Source: Leeuwenhoekiella aequorea
Lineage (GTDB): Bacteria; Bacteroidota; Bacteroidia; Flavobacteriales; Flavobacteriaceae
Length of the DNA: 64,000 nucleotides
Reading direction: 5' to 3'
NCBI RefSeq assembly: GCF_004104375.1
Contig: NZ_QOVM01000007.1
Location: forward strand, 1 to 64,000
Shown: positions 31,703 to 41,800 of the stretch, piece after piece
Layout of the letters: each line of letters starts with the position of its first letter
Position numbering within the stretch: the stretch's first letter is position 1
Program-made: the position numbers and the translations under genes
Notes under the pieces: model-generated
The model's database searches: none
What the model was told of the DNA's origin: nothing
What the model saw: the letters and a program-made list of their open reading frames with translations, nothing else

Positions 31703-31803
31703 TTCCAGACTTTTGAAATAATTTTGAACCTGTTAAATAAGATTGAGTTTTAAGAAACCCAATCTAGTAGTTACCAAAATTGATCACTTTGATAAACAGG
31801 TTT

Positions 31804-32676
31804 ATGAAAACAGTATTTTTAATTGCTTCCCTCCTTTTTGCTTTACAAGTCAATTGTCAAATTTCCTATTCGGGAAAAATAGGTAAATCACCTATTAAGC
31901 TTGTTCTACACCAATATTCCGATGGAAATTCGCGTGCCTTTTACGCTTACGATAAATATGATTCTCCTATCAACATAGATGGATACCTAGATCAGGGTAA
32001 TTTAAAACTTTTTGAATACGATAATTTAGGTGCTATAGCAGCTACATTAACTTTCAGAAATTATAATACGTCCACAAAGAATCTCATTGGTGATTGGATA
32101 AATGCAGATCATTCTCAACATTATAAAATTTTTCTGAAGAAAGATTTTAGTATAGATTCTGGAACAGATATTCAATGGTTTTCCAGAGAATTTATTCAGC
32201 CCACAACTACTGCAAACCATTATTTTAAACTGGTCACGAAGAAAGAGAAAAACGAATTCTATGCGCGTGTTAAAGCAGTAAAAATTTTTCAAAAGCGTAC
32301 CGATAAATTAATTCAAACCCTTAGTCTCGATTGTCAACTACTCGGAATAGATAATTTGCAAGTTGAAGATTATAATTTTGACGGGCTACAAGATTTTTCA
32401 GTATTTGAAGCCAGTTATGCCGGGGCGAATACTTCCAGAATTTACATTCTTAAAGATCCCAATTCAGAAACATACAGCATCAGTAACTTTAGTGGTATGT
32501 CCTTAGAATTTGATCCTGAATTAAAACGTATCTATGAGCATAATCAATGCTGCGCAGGTACAAGCATAATTAATTCAACCTACAAAGTGGTAGATAACGC
32601 TATGGTGCTTCTAGATACTAATTGTCTTCAATATGATGAATCTACAGCAGAATACATCGAGGTAGACTGTGAGTAA
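31804..32676 (+). CDS. Secreted XAC2610-like protein
   Basis: I prefer the ATG at 31804 (290 aa), which gives a signal peptide (MKTVFLIASLLFALQVNCQ); eight codons upstream to a TTG are less likely. The C-terminal half carries a DYNFDGLQDFSV motif (calcium-binding-like loop), followed by SYAGANTSRIYIL and HNQCCAGTSI, the pattern of XAC2610-type secreted proteins. The N-terminal half is beta-rich. The cysteine pair in QCCAG and a later Cys may form disulfides. Its role is unknown. It ends close to a bidirectional terminator shared with dnaK. Confidence 0.7.
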   Translation: MKTVFLIASLLFALQVNCQISYSGKIGKSPIKLVLHQYSDGNSRAFYAYDKYDSPINIDGYLDQGNLKLFEYDNLGAIAATLTFRNYNTSTKNLIGDWINADHSQHYKIFLKKDFSIDSGTDIQWFSREFIQPTTTANHYFKLVTKKEKNEFYARVKAVKIFQKRTDKLIQTLSLDCQLLGIDNLQVEDYNFDGLQDFSVFEASYAGANTSRIYILKDPNSETYSISNFSGMSLEFDPELKRIYEHNQCCAGTSIINSTYKVVDNAMVLLDTNCLQYDESTAEYIEVDCE

Positions 32677-32760
32677 GTTGTACCTTCATAAATCTCGGTA
32701 TATAATTCATCCTGTAAACAAGTTAGCTCAACAACTTCAATTGTAAATTTGAGCCATAAA

Positions 32761-32789
32761 AAAACCCGATGCCAATGCATCGGGTTTTT
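32761..32789. terminator. Bidirectional terminator between convergent genes
   Basis: AAACCCGATG pairs with CATCGGGTTT around a short CCAATG loop, with A run on one side and T run on the other. It lies between the secreted-protein gene (+) and dnaK (-), and can serve both. Confidence 0.85.
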
Positions 32790-32841
32790 GAGTATTAATA
32801 ACCAGAGAAACTCTGGAGGTATTTAATCTTAAGGTTACAGA

Positions 32842-34752
32842 TTATTTAACCTCTTCAAAATCTACATCTTCTACATCACTCGCAGAAGAACCATCAGCGC
32901 TGTCTCCAGCTGGTTGACCTGCATCAGGACCTGGTTGTGCACCACCTTCAGCCTGAGCTTTATAAATCTCTTCAGAAGCAGACTTCCAGATCTCGTTTAG
33001 ATTATCTAAAGCAGGAGTTACTTGCTCTAATTCACCAGTGGCGTGAGCTTTTTTCAAGTCTTCTAAAGCACCTTCAATTTTGGTTTTGTTATCTGCAGAT
33101 AATTTATCACCAGAATCTTTCAACAATTTCTCAGTTTGGAAAACCATCTGGTCTGCCTCGTTAAGTTTGTCTACTTTTTCTTTAGCTTTCTTATCAGACT
33201 CTGCATTTGCTTCAGCATCTGCTTTCATCTTTTTAATTTCCTCTTCTGTAAGTCCTGAAGAAGCTTCGATACGAATATCTTGTTTCTTACCAGTTGCTTT
33301 ATCTTCTGCACTTACTTTAATAATACCGTTAGCATCAATATCAAAGATAACTTCGATTTGAGGAGTACCTCTTTGTGCTGGTGGAATTCCATCTAAGTGA
33401 AAACGACCTATAGTCTTGTTATCATTTGCCATTGGGCGCTCTCCTTGCAATACGTGAATCTCAACACTTGGTTGATTGTCTGCAGCAGTAGAGAATACTT
33501 GTGACTTCTTAGTAGGGATAGTTGTATTAGACTCAATTAATTTTGTCATAACACCACCCATAGTTTCAATACCTAAAGAAAGTGGAGTTACATCTAATAA
33601 AAGTACATCCTTAACGTCACCAGTTAATACACCACCTTGTATAGCAGCACCTACAGCAACAACCTCATCAGGGTTTACACCTTTACTTGGTTTCTTTCCG
33701 AAGAACTTCTCAACAGCTTCCTGTACAGCAGGAATACGTGTAGAACCACCTACTAAGATAATCTCATCGATGTCACTCTTAGAAAGACCTGCAGCTTTAA
33801 GAGCAGTTTCACAAGGAGCAATAGTTCTCTTTACTAAATCGTCTATTAACTGCTCATACTTAGAACGTGTTAATGTGCGTACTAAATGCTTAGGTCCACT
33901 AGCAGTAGCCGTTACATATGGCAAGTTAATTTCTGTTTGGTTAGATGAAGAAAGCTCAATTTTTGCTTTCTCAGCAGCTTCTTTTAAACGTTGAAGTGCC
34001 ATTGGGTCTTTACGAAGATCCATATCTTCTTCAGACTTAAACTCTTCTGCTAACCAGTTGATGATTTTGCTATCAACATCATCACCACCTAAATGCGTAT
34101 CACCATCAGTTGCAAGTACTTCAAATACACCGTCACCTAACTCTAAGATAGAAACGTCATGCGTACCACCACCAAAGTCAAATACTACGATCTTTTGATC
34201 TGTACTTTTCTTGTCAAGACCGTAAGCTAATGCAGCAGCCGTAGGCTCGTTAATTATACGCTCTACTTTAAGACCAGCGATCTCACCAGCTTCTTTTGTA
34301 GCTTGACGCTGAGAATCATTAAAGTATGCAGGTACTGTAATAACAGCTCCAGTCACTTCGTGACCTAAATAGTCTTCTGCAGTTTTCTTCATTTTTTGAA
34401 GAATCATTGCAGATAATTCTTGTGGAGTATAAAGACGACCGTCAATATCAACACGTGGAGTATCGTTATCACCTTTCTTTACGCCATAAGCAACATTCTC
34501 TAATTCTCTATTAGACTCAGAAAATTTGTTACCCATAAAACGTTTAATAGAAGATATCGTTTTGGTTGGGTTAGTAACAGCTTGTCTTTTTGCAGGGTCA
34601 CCTACTTTGATTTCACCGCCTTCAACAAATGCTATCACAGAAGGAGTTGTTCTTTTACCTTCTGCATTAGGTATAACAACAGGCTCGTTACCTTCCATCA
34701 CGGCAACACAGGAGTTTGTTGTACCTAAATCAATTCCTATGATCTTACTCAT
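32842..34752 (-). CDS. dnaK: Chaperone DnaK (Hsp70)
   Basis: This 636-aa cytosolic ATP-dependent chaperone is complete. The ATPase domain begins [17 protein letters not shown] and includes [43 protein letters not shown] and [12 protein letters not shown]; the substrate-binding domain starts near residue 388 ([17 protein letters not shown]) and includes [16 protein letters not shown]. The tail is rich in Gly, Asp and Glu and ends EDVDFEEVK, as usual in this phylum. It is single in its transcript, without grpE or dnaJ beside it, which fits Bacteroidota. No heat-shock operator is clearly visible in the 264 bp upstream. Confidence 0.98.
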   Translation of the reverse strand: MSKIIGIDLGTTNSCVAVMEGNEPVVIPNAEGKRTTPSVIAFVEGGEIKVGDPAKRQAVTNPTKTISSIKRFMGNKFSESNRELENVAYGVKKGDNDTPRVDIDGRLYTPQELSAMILQKMKKTAEDYLGHEVTGAVITVPAYFNDSQRQATKEAGEIAGLKVERIINEPTAAALAYGLDKKSTDQKIVVFDFGGGTHDVSILELGDGVFEVLATDGDTHLGGDDVDSKIINWLAEEFKSEEDMDLRKDPMALQRLKEAAEKAKIELSSSNQTEINLPYVTATASGPKHLVRTLTRSKYEQLIDDLVKRTIAPCETALKAAGLSKSDIDEIILVGGSTRIPAVQEAVEKFFGKKPSKGVNPDEVVAVGAAIQGGVLTGDVKDVLLLDVTPLSLGIETMGGVMTKLIESNTTIPTKKSQVFSTAADNQPSVEIHVLQGERPMANDNKTIGRFHLDGIPPAQRGTPQIEVIFDIDANGIIKVSAEDKATGKKQDIRIEASSGLTEEEIKKMKADAEANAESDKKAKEKVDKLNEADQMVFQTEKLLKDSGDKLSADNKTKIEGALEDLKKAHATGELEQVTPALDNLNEIWKSASEEIYKAQAEGGAQPGPDAGQPAGDSADGSSASDVEDVDFEEVK

Positions 34753-34905
34753 TATATATAATTTTAAGTGTTATTAATTTTATTCAGGCTGTTAAAGTCA
34801 ATCTTTGTGCCACTAGATTAACACTGTCAACCTGTCATAATTTTATTTAGGGCAAGACAGTAATTTTGCCAAACCGCGCATTACTGTCGGGCTATACATT
34901 GCAAT

Positions 34906-34979
34906 CTGTCGCAAAAAGAGCGACAGGATTTACATTGCTATCCCTCTTGCAGCTATTAATTACTTCTAACCTACATTTG
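34906..34979 (+). promoter_or_regulatory. Hairpin and TAnnTTTG promoter before the CPBP gene
   Basis: CTGTCGC (34906-34912) pairs with GCGACAG (34920-34926). Downstream, TACATTTG (34972-34979) matches the TAnnTTTG minus-7 element of Bacteroidota, with a TTG about 22 bases further up as the minus-33 element, 38 bp before the CPBP start codon. The hairpin's role is open. Confidence 0.5.
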
Positions 34980-35016
34980 TAAACAAGGCAACAATTAGAA
35001 TTATTCAAAAATCTTA

Positions 35017-35676
35017 ATGACCGCAAAAACTAAAATTTTTACTAGAAGTCTCATTCTCCTTTTTGGTATTTATATCCTTCTTGGTCTCCTTCGATTGCTG
35101 CTTGTCAAACTGTATCCGCAATTTTCTCAAACCGATTATCAACAAAGCCAACTTCAGAATTTACTGCAATCAAATCCTTTGCGCGCTGGTATTATGATTA
35201 TTCTCGTTGCACCGGTTATCGAAGAGCTTATGTTTAGATCTTTAATTAAGCCTTCTCATACAGATCTGGTACTTTTTATTGCAGCCTGGCCGGTTTTTAT
35301 TGCCGGCACCTACATCCCTCCAGATGTGCATTGGTTTTTTAAAGTAAGTTTTTTGGCCGTAGTTCTGGCGTGTCTTACTTATATAGGTACTCAATTAATA
35401 AACCCATTTAAAGCAAGACATCTGCGTAGTAAAATTACAAGCTGGTATATTCCTATCTGGATTTTGACCTCGATTCTTTTTGGACTTGTTCATATTACTA
35501 ATTATGTAGAGACCTTTACCCTCAATATTCCGCTATTCTTATTAATTGTTCCCCGCATCGTCGCAGGCTTCATATTTGGATATATAAAGATTAAAAACAA
35601 ACATCTGGGCTGGTCAATTGCCATGCACAGTATGAATAATGCAATCCCAATCTCGATGCTGCTTTTAGCTCACTAA
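35017..35676 (+). CDS. CPBP family intramembrane metalloprotease
   Basis: This 219-aa polytopic membrane protein has the CPBP motifs EELMFR (Glu69-Glu70), FGLVHITN with His159, and a late IAMHSMNNA motif carrying the third His. Six or so hydrophobic segments are visible. It is a second member of the family in this window, but differs from the cassette-borne copy at 6647 in length and sequence and belongs to the resident chromosome. The substrate is unknown. Confidence 0.85.
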   Translation: MTAKTKIFTRSLILLFGIYILLGLLRLLLVKLYPQFSQTDYQQSQLQNLLQSNPLRAGIMIILVAPVIEELMFRSLIKPSHTDLVLFIAAWPVFIAGTYIPPDVHWFFKVSFLAVVLACLTYIGTQLINPFKARHLRSKITSWYIPIWILTSILFGLVHITNYVETFTLNIPLFLLIVPRIVAGFIFGYIKIKNKHLGWSIAMHSMNNAIPISMLLLAH

Positions 35677-35685
35677 GCCTACTAG

Positions 35686-36966
35686 CTAAGACCAGTTAGA
35701 ATCAATTGCGAGTAATTCTGACCATTGCGTGGTATATCTGGGGCTACGGTCTTTTTTAATAAGCTCCCACTTTTCTTGCCGGTTTCCTACAAGACCGGAG
35801 TTTACTGTAGATTTACCATACTTCTGATTGAGCTTATCTACGGTTTGCATAAGCGCAGACCGCTCTTGGGGATTTACTGAATCAAATATATTCATCTGTA
35901 CAAATTCTTGCGGTATGAGTCCGCTAAGATTTACTCCTACCTTTTTATATCGATACCCAGACTTATAAATAGTTCGCAAAGCTTTGGTAGCCTCAAGGGT
36001 TAGAATAAAAGTATCGTTTGTTGCTGTGGATAAGGTTACTGTTATGCTATTTGAGTATTGCGCATCCCGGTCACTATGATAATTGGTTTGTAAAAATACC
36101 TGTATAAATTGGGCACAGGAGTTCTGTTTCCGTAGTACTTCACTAACCTCACTTATATAATACGCACAAGCTTCTTCTATAAGTCCCAAATCGGTAAGTT
36201 TATTACCAAATGACTTTGCTGTACCTATTGCTTTTTTGGCCTTCGGAAGCATTTCTAAACTTAGACAGGGTTCTCCTCGCAATTCTCGCCAAATGCGCTC
36301 CCCTACTACTGTCATATTTTTACGCACCCATTCAAGAGATACTTCGTAAGCGAACTGGTTAGCGGTAAAAATGCCTCGGTTATTTAATCGTTGACAATGT
36401 TTTTTACCTATTCCCCACACGTCTTTAATCTCGGCATCTTTTAAAGCCTGCTTACAGGCTTCAGGTGTATCTAGAACACATACGTGCTTGTAATGAGCTA
36501 TTTTTTTTGACATACGGTTTGCCAACTTTGCTAACACTTTTGTTGGCGCGATCCCTACTCCTACCGGTAGACCAGTATTTCTAAATATGGTGTTTTTTAT
36601 ATGATGCCCGTGGGCGTCTAAATTTACAAAACGCATATTGGCAAGATCTATAAAAGACTCATCGATACTGTAAATTTCTACCTGCGGTGAAAATTGTTTT
36701 AGCGTATTCATCACCCGCTGAGACATCTCTCCGTACAACGTATAATTAGAGGAGAAAAAAGAGACATCGTGATCAATAAGTAATTGCTTAATCTTAAATA
36801 CCGGTTCAAACATAGGGATTTGAGTAAGCGCTTTAGCTTCTTTATTTGCTGCAATAACGCACCCGTCATTATTACTTAATACCACTACCGGCTTTCCCCA
36901 CAAATCAGGTCTAAAAACCTGTTCGCAGGATGCATAAAAACTATTACAATCTACCAGTGCTATCAT
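35686..36966 (-). CDS. umuC: Y-family translesion DNA polymerase (UmuC)
   Basis: The start I choose (36966, 426 aa) begins [22 protein letters not shown], the usual UmuC N-terminus; an in-frame upstream start (37002) runs inside umuD. Catalytic acidic residues are Asp6 in the first motif and the Asp-Glu pair in [11 protein letters not shown]. The helix-hairpin-helix part ([18 protein letters not shown]) and the little-finger domain are intact, so the polymerase can bypass lesions. It overlaps umuD by one base (TAATG), forming a umuDC operon. A late [15 protein letters not shown] contains a beta-clamp-like motif. Confidence 0.95.
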   Translation of the reverse strand: MIALVDCNSFYASCEQVFRPDLWGKPVVVLSNNDGCVIAANKEAKALTQIPMFEPVFKIKQLLIDHDVSFFSSNYTLYGEMSQRVMNTLKQFSPQVEIYSIDESFIDLANMRFVNLDAHGHHIKNTIFRNTGLPVGVGIAPTKVLAKLANRMSKKIAHYKHVCVLDTPEACKQALKDAEIKDVWGIGKKHCQRLNNRGIFTANQFAYEVSLEWVRKNMTVVGERIWRELRGEPCLSLEMLPKAKKAIGTAKSFGNKLTDLGLIEEACAYYISEVSEVLRKQNSCAQFIQVFLQTNYHSDRDAQYSNSITVTLSTATNDTFILTLEATKALRTIYKSGYRYKKVGVNLSGLIPQEFVQMNIFDSVNPQERSALMQTVDKLNQKYGKSTVNSGLVGNRQEKWELIKKDRSPRYTTQWSELLAIDSNWS

Positions 36967-37334
36967 TATACAGCATGTATTATATAGGTAACTACTCCCC
37001 ACAGCACCGTATCAGAATCCTTAAAACTATCTTTGGCTATACGGGCTACTGTAAAATCTCCATCTTTTACAATAACAGCTAGCTTACCAGCAGTTGCAGG
37101 TAATGAGCGATCAATAATAAGAACATCGCGATTGCAAATCATATGTTCCCGCCACCCATCACCTTGAATTCGTATAAAAAAAGTAGCATCCCGATTACGG
37201 GTAAGAATGAGATTTAAATCTATTGTACTTTCAAGATAATGCGTCGCCGGACTCGGAAATCCGGTTTGTTCAGAACTCCCGGCTTTATGTGTTTTATCGG
37301 GACGTTTAATTTTATGTATACTTTCAAATTCCAT
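36966..37334 (-). CDS. umuD: UmuD-like protein lacking the Ser/Lys catalytic dyad
   Basis: I start at the ATG at 37334 (122 aa). The protein aligns with UmuD/LexA-type S24 peptidases over the whole core: [67 protein letters not shown]. The key residues are changed. The Ser of GDSM is Gly60 (GDGW), the Lys of FTVK is Ala97 (FTVAR), and the Cys of the Cys-Gly cleavage site is Thr24. Thus self-cleavage is not expected, although the fold and operon with umuC are kept. It may be a constitutive UmuC partner, or the variant may be common in this clade. Confidence 0.85.
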   Translation of the reverse strand: MEFESIHKIKRPDKTHKAGSSEQTGFPSPATHYLESTIDLNLILTRNRDATFFIRIQGDGWREHMICNRDVLIIDRSLPATAGKLAVIVKDGDFTVARIAKDSFKDSDTVLWGVVTYIIHAV

Positions 37335-37357
37335 AGATCGCAAAATTATGGAATATT

Positions 37358-37371
37358 TCCAATTAATTGGA
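37358..37371. promoter_or_regulatory. 14-bp palindrome upstream of umuDC
   Basis: TCCAATTAATTGGA is a perfect palindrome 24 bp before the umuD start and 80 bp before sdaA. Its position fits an operator for the umuDC operon, and it does not match a classical LexA box. The function is inferred. Confidence 0.4.
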
Positions 37372-37451
37372 TTTTATCCGTGTTAATTAAGTTGGTCGAA
37401 CTAAACTTTTAAGCTCTTCTAAATATTATATATTTAGCCCAAATTTCAGGT

Positions 37452-38885
37452 ATGCGTAAAATTGAGAGTATCAGCGTTTTCGACATGTTAAAAATAGGTG
37501 TGGGACCATCGAGTTCGCACACATTAGGTCCTTGGCGCGCTGCTTTGAGATGGATTGAAAAATTAAAACAGAAAAATAAATTCGACAATGTCGTACAAAT
37601 TACGGTTGAATTATATGGATCGTTAACCCTAACCGGTAAGGGTCACGCGACAGATATCGCTGTACTTTTAGGTCTGGAAGGTTTAGACCCTAAGACGTTT
37701 CCTATTGCTGAAATCAACACGGTAATTGATCGTATTACTGCAACCGGACAAATTCAATTTAATAGAGAACGCACCCTGAATTTTAGCCCTGATAGCGGAA
37801 TTATTTTCAATAGAAAATTTAAAGAGTTTCATCCTAATGGTATAACATTTAGAGCATTATTAGCATCAGGAAAGAAAACATCGGATACCTTTTATTCTAT
37901 AGGTGGCGGATTTGTAGTGCAAGAAGAGCGTAAACGTTCAAAAATCAAGCAGGAGCAACTTAAGCAGTTTCCGTTTCCTGTAGAAAGTGGTCTCGAGCTA
38001 CTTGCTTATTGCAAAGCCGAAAACAAAAAGATATCGGAGATCGTTTGGGAAAACGAAAAGTCGCTGGCCAGCGAAGAGCAAATTAATGAGGGATTACAAA
38101 AAATCTGGGAAGTTATGCTCGACTCGATGTATACCGGTTGCCATACTGAAGGTATCTTACCGGGCGGACTCAATGTACGTCGAAGAGCTTTTGATACACA
38201 CAAAACCTTAATAGGAGAAAGCCAATATACAAACGCTGAAGAATGGATTGAGTGCATACGCGGTACAGAAGTTAAATTTAGACAAATTCTTAAATGGGTA
38301 TCTTGTTTTGCACTGGCAGTAAATGAGGTAAATGCCTCTTTAGGTCGCGTGGTTACAGCGCCTACAAATGGTAGCGCCGGAGTAATCCCTGCAGTAATGA
38401 TGTATTATCTGGTAATCGAAAATCACGATGCAGATTTTGAAGATGTCAAGCAGTTTATGCTAGTGGCTGCAGAAATAGGAAGCTTATTCAAAAAAGGTGC
38501 AACTATCTCAGCCGCTATGGGAGGCTGCCAGGCAGAAATAGGAGTTTCAAGCGCAATGGCTGCGGGAGCACTCACCGAGCTAATGGGAGGTTCTCCAGAA
38601 CAAGTTTTGATGGCTAGCGAGATTGCTATGGAACATCATCTGGGATTAACTTGTGATCCCATAGGCGGTCTGGTACAAATACCCTGTATTGAGCGCAACG
38701 CTATGGGAGCAATTAAAGCGATCAACGCTTGTGAAATGGCTTTAGATACAGATGCTAAAAATGCTAAAGTGCCCCTTGATAAAGTGATTGAAACAATGTG
38801 GCAAACAGCAAAAGATATGAATTCTAAGTATAAGGAAACAAGTGAAGGCGGTCTGGCGGTAAACGTTGCGCTCAGCGATTGCTAA
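37452..38885 (+). CDS. sdaA: L-serine ammonia-lyase (iron-sulfur type)
   Basis: This 477-aa single-chain enzyme deaminates L-serine to pyruvate and ammonia. Residues start with ESISVFDMLKIGVGPSSSHTLGPWRAA, the typical beta-subunit SSSHT motif. The alpha part has APTNGSAGVIPAVMMYY, and cysteines for the [4Fe-4S] cluster sit in MYTGCHTEG? (the early one), GGCQAEIG and LGLTCDPIGGLVQIPC. Length and order are those of the one-chain type. It is a monocistronic gene, convergent with the MACPF gene, with which it overlaps by three bases at the 3' end. Confidence 0.95.
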   Translation: MRKIESISVFDMLKIGVGPSSSHTLGPWRAALRWIEKLKQKNKFDNVVQITVELYGSLTLTGKGHATDIAVLLGLEGLDPKTFPIAEINTVIDRITATGQIQFNRERTLNFSPDSGIIFNRKFKEFHPNGITFRALLASGKKTSDTFYSIGGGFVVQEERKRSKIKQEQLKQFPFPVESGLELLAYCKAENKKISEIVWENEKSLASEEQINEGLQKIWEVMLDSMYTGCHTEGILPGGLNVRRRAFDTHKTLIGESQYTNAEEWIECIRGTEVKFRQILKWVSCFALAVNEVNASLGRVVTAPTNGSAGVIPAVMMYYLVIENHDADFEDVKQFMLVAAEIGSLFKKGATISAAMGGCQAEIGVSSAMAAGALTELMGGSPEQVLMASEIAMEHHLGLTCDPIGGLVQIPCIERNAMGAIKAINACEMALDTDAKNAKVPLDKVIETMWQTAKDMNSKYKETSEGGLAVNVALSDC

Positions 38886-41800
38886 CGCAATTCTAATCGT
38901 TTTAATAACTGACGCACTTCTTTTGTCTCGGCATAATCTGTGACCGATCTACTAGATACGGTTTCTGCCTCGGGTAAAGCTCCGTTTTCTATAAGTTTCT
39001 TTATAAGAATCTCATTAGACATTCCGGCTTTGACAGCCCAGTGCAGTGGAGTTTCCCCAATCTTATTTTTAGCATTTATATTAATCCCTGATGCAATTAG
39101 CAAATCAAGCAGATTTTCATCTCCCGAATCGTAGCGATAGCTAATAATATGTAATAAGGTATTGCCCTCCATATCGGTAATACTTGCGGGTAAATTTTGT
39201 TTAAGTAATACAGGGATGGCATCATTAAAATGAAACTTTGCCGCTTCCATTAGATCAGACTCCTGGACAGTGGCACCTCGGCGTAATGCGATTTGCAAGG
39301 CATTTTTGTTTTTATATTGAAAAGCAGCTCTAAACGCAAAATCGGGATTGTCAAGCCTTTCTATTAAGAAGTCTACAGCTACATTCATATCTTTTTCAAT
39401 TGTTTTTGAAAGAAGACGTTCACTTAAAACAGAAGGTTCAGTCTGCTCTAATAATTGAGCAACTATGCGCTCATTGTCTAATGCAATAGCTAGTTCTAGG
39501 TTTTCTTTGCTAACCCTTACTTCTTGTTTAAGGGCATCCTCAATAATCTCTGGACTCTGCAACTTAATTAAATCTGTAAGTACCAGATTTATATCAACCT
39601 GCTTTGTAGCTAATAATAGTGCCACCAGCTCCTTGTTTTTAGCAGCTGCTGCACTTTTAATTAAAGAAGCATCTGTGGTATTTACACCTTGACCGATGAG
39701 ATATTCTAAAATTTTAACATTCCCCGTTTTGACTGCTGCTTCTACAACTGTTTGCGGATTACCACCTTCAGAAGTTAATAATTGCAGCATATCGATATTT
39801 TCATTTTTAACGGCCAAATCCATTGAAGTATCTAGCTCTACCTTATGTTCTTTACCTGCTAGTATATACCTCGCAAATTCTAGTTTATCTAAGGAAACTG
39901 CAGTAGTTAAAGCCAGCTGACTGTCGCCCTTATATTTTTCGATAAGCTCTTTATAAAGCTCAAAATCATTATTTGATGCTGCATATTCAAAAACACTATC
40001 TGCAGCTCCACCTTTTTTCAGACTTAAACGAATGGCGTCAATATTATTCAGTTTCAGCGCTTGGTTTAAAGCAAATGCTACCGAACCTCCAGAATCTAAA
40101 GCCTGCTTAAGTATATTGATATTGTTATTTGATATTGCCGTAGTTAAGACCTCATTTGTAATAGTTACGGCTCCCTGATTTGCAAAATAATCGAATAGCA
40201 CCTCATCATTAGAAGCAGCAACCACTTCAAAAACTTGAGAAGAATTCTTTGAAACAGCTTTTACCAGATCTAAAATCTGCGGACTATCTGCATCAAGTGC
40301 GAGTTTTAAAATCTCCGGATTTGCAGAAGCCCCATAATCAATAAATTTTTTAGTTAGTTCTTCATCTCCATTTGCCACGGCGATTGCTAGCATATTTTCT
40401 TCAGCAACAAAACCTTCATAATCTAAAGACATCAAAGCTTTAATCACTTGATAATTATTCGACTTAGCAGCAAAAGCGACATCATTATTAACCGATTTTG
40501 CTCCTGTTCTCAGAAGCGCGTGTATAACTTCGGGCTCTTGATATGCGACAGCTTTATAAATCATATTATTTTTAGGCACCGCTCCCCGCTCTAGCAATGC
40601 AATTACTTTTTCCTTAGCAAAATAATCGGGATCAAATGCCAAATCCAGATCATCTGTACTCGGGATTACACCAAAATCAAATACGAGATTTAATAGATCT
40701 GCAGTTTCAAAATTTTGAATAATCGCTTTTACAACACCATCAGTTCTACGAGATGCTCCTTTGAAATACAATTTTTCAAGATTTGCAGTGTCTCCACTTG
40801 CAGCCGCTGCAATCAATTCAGAATCTAATGAGTAATTATATCCACTCGCCAGAGATTGAAGATTCTTTTTTGTTTTTACCAATTCGAGGCTATATGCCAC
40901 TTTAAAAACGTCCTTATCAATGGTAGTAATCGTCACCTCTTTATAAACTGGTTTTACAAGAGCCTCTCTGAAATAGGTACGAGCCTCCTCGTTACCCGAT
41001 ATAAATAAGGTTGTTCTGTTGGCTCCTTTTACCAGCTTTTGAGTATCGTCCCAAACACTTACATAGGCATTTTTCAATTCTTCCGGAGAGATGGTAAATT
41101 CAAGAAGCTTATTTACATTAATTTCTTCTTCAGTTAGAAGTGTATTAAGATCAATCCCATTATAATCGATGAGTGGTGTCGTTTTCATAGGTTCCCCGTG
41201 CTCATTAAAACTTCCGAAGAATAAATCGCCTATATAACTTTTAGCATCTTGCTCTTCGGTACCTACCCGCTGTTTGATTAGCTTTCCTATTTTCTGAGTA
41301 AACTGAAGCGAATATTTTTTAAAAAACTCGGTAGGACGCATTTTTGTTTGCCAGGAAACCGATTTAAGTCTGGCGGTTTCAATTGCTTCTTGCAAACTTT
41401 TTCTCTTTAGTTCGATATCTTCTATATCAGGAAAGTTTGTCTCGGTTAATAAGTTCGTAATTTCAACAAATTGTGCATCTATGACTTCAGCATTTTCAGA
41501 ATTTACGGTTTGTTCCCAGCGTTCGTCCCACATTTCGGTGGTTGCTCCTCCTTGTGTATAATATTGCGCCGGTGCTAGGTGGATGTATGGATCTGTAATT
41601 GTGGTATTCTGTTGCTGTTGCGTAATGGATTTTAAAACGGCAGCTTTAAATTCATTTTCGGTGTATGGTGACTCTACAAAATCCTGCCGACGTATTGCAT
41701 TTTTACTTATAAATTTTCCGCCATACGTTACCTGTGTGCTGTAATGCGTACCAAATTTTGATATAAAGCCTTGAGGCGAAATATCTCTTCCTAATCTAAC

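Noticed and set aside
33080-34777. Several long + strand frames opposite dnaK
   Set aside because: They are antisense shadows of a highly conserved gene, with Ser- and Thr-rich low-complexity translations and no family signature.
34753-34905. CIRCE-like or other heat-shock operator upstream of dnaK
   Set aside because: I saw short dyads but nothing matching a known heat-shock operator well enough to claim it.
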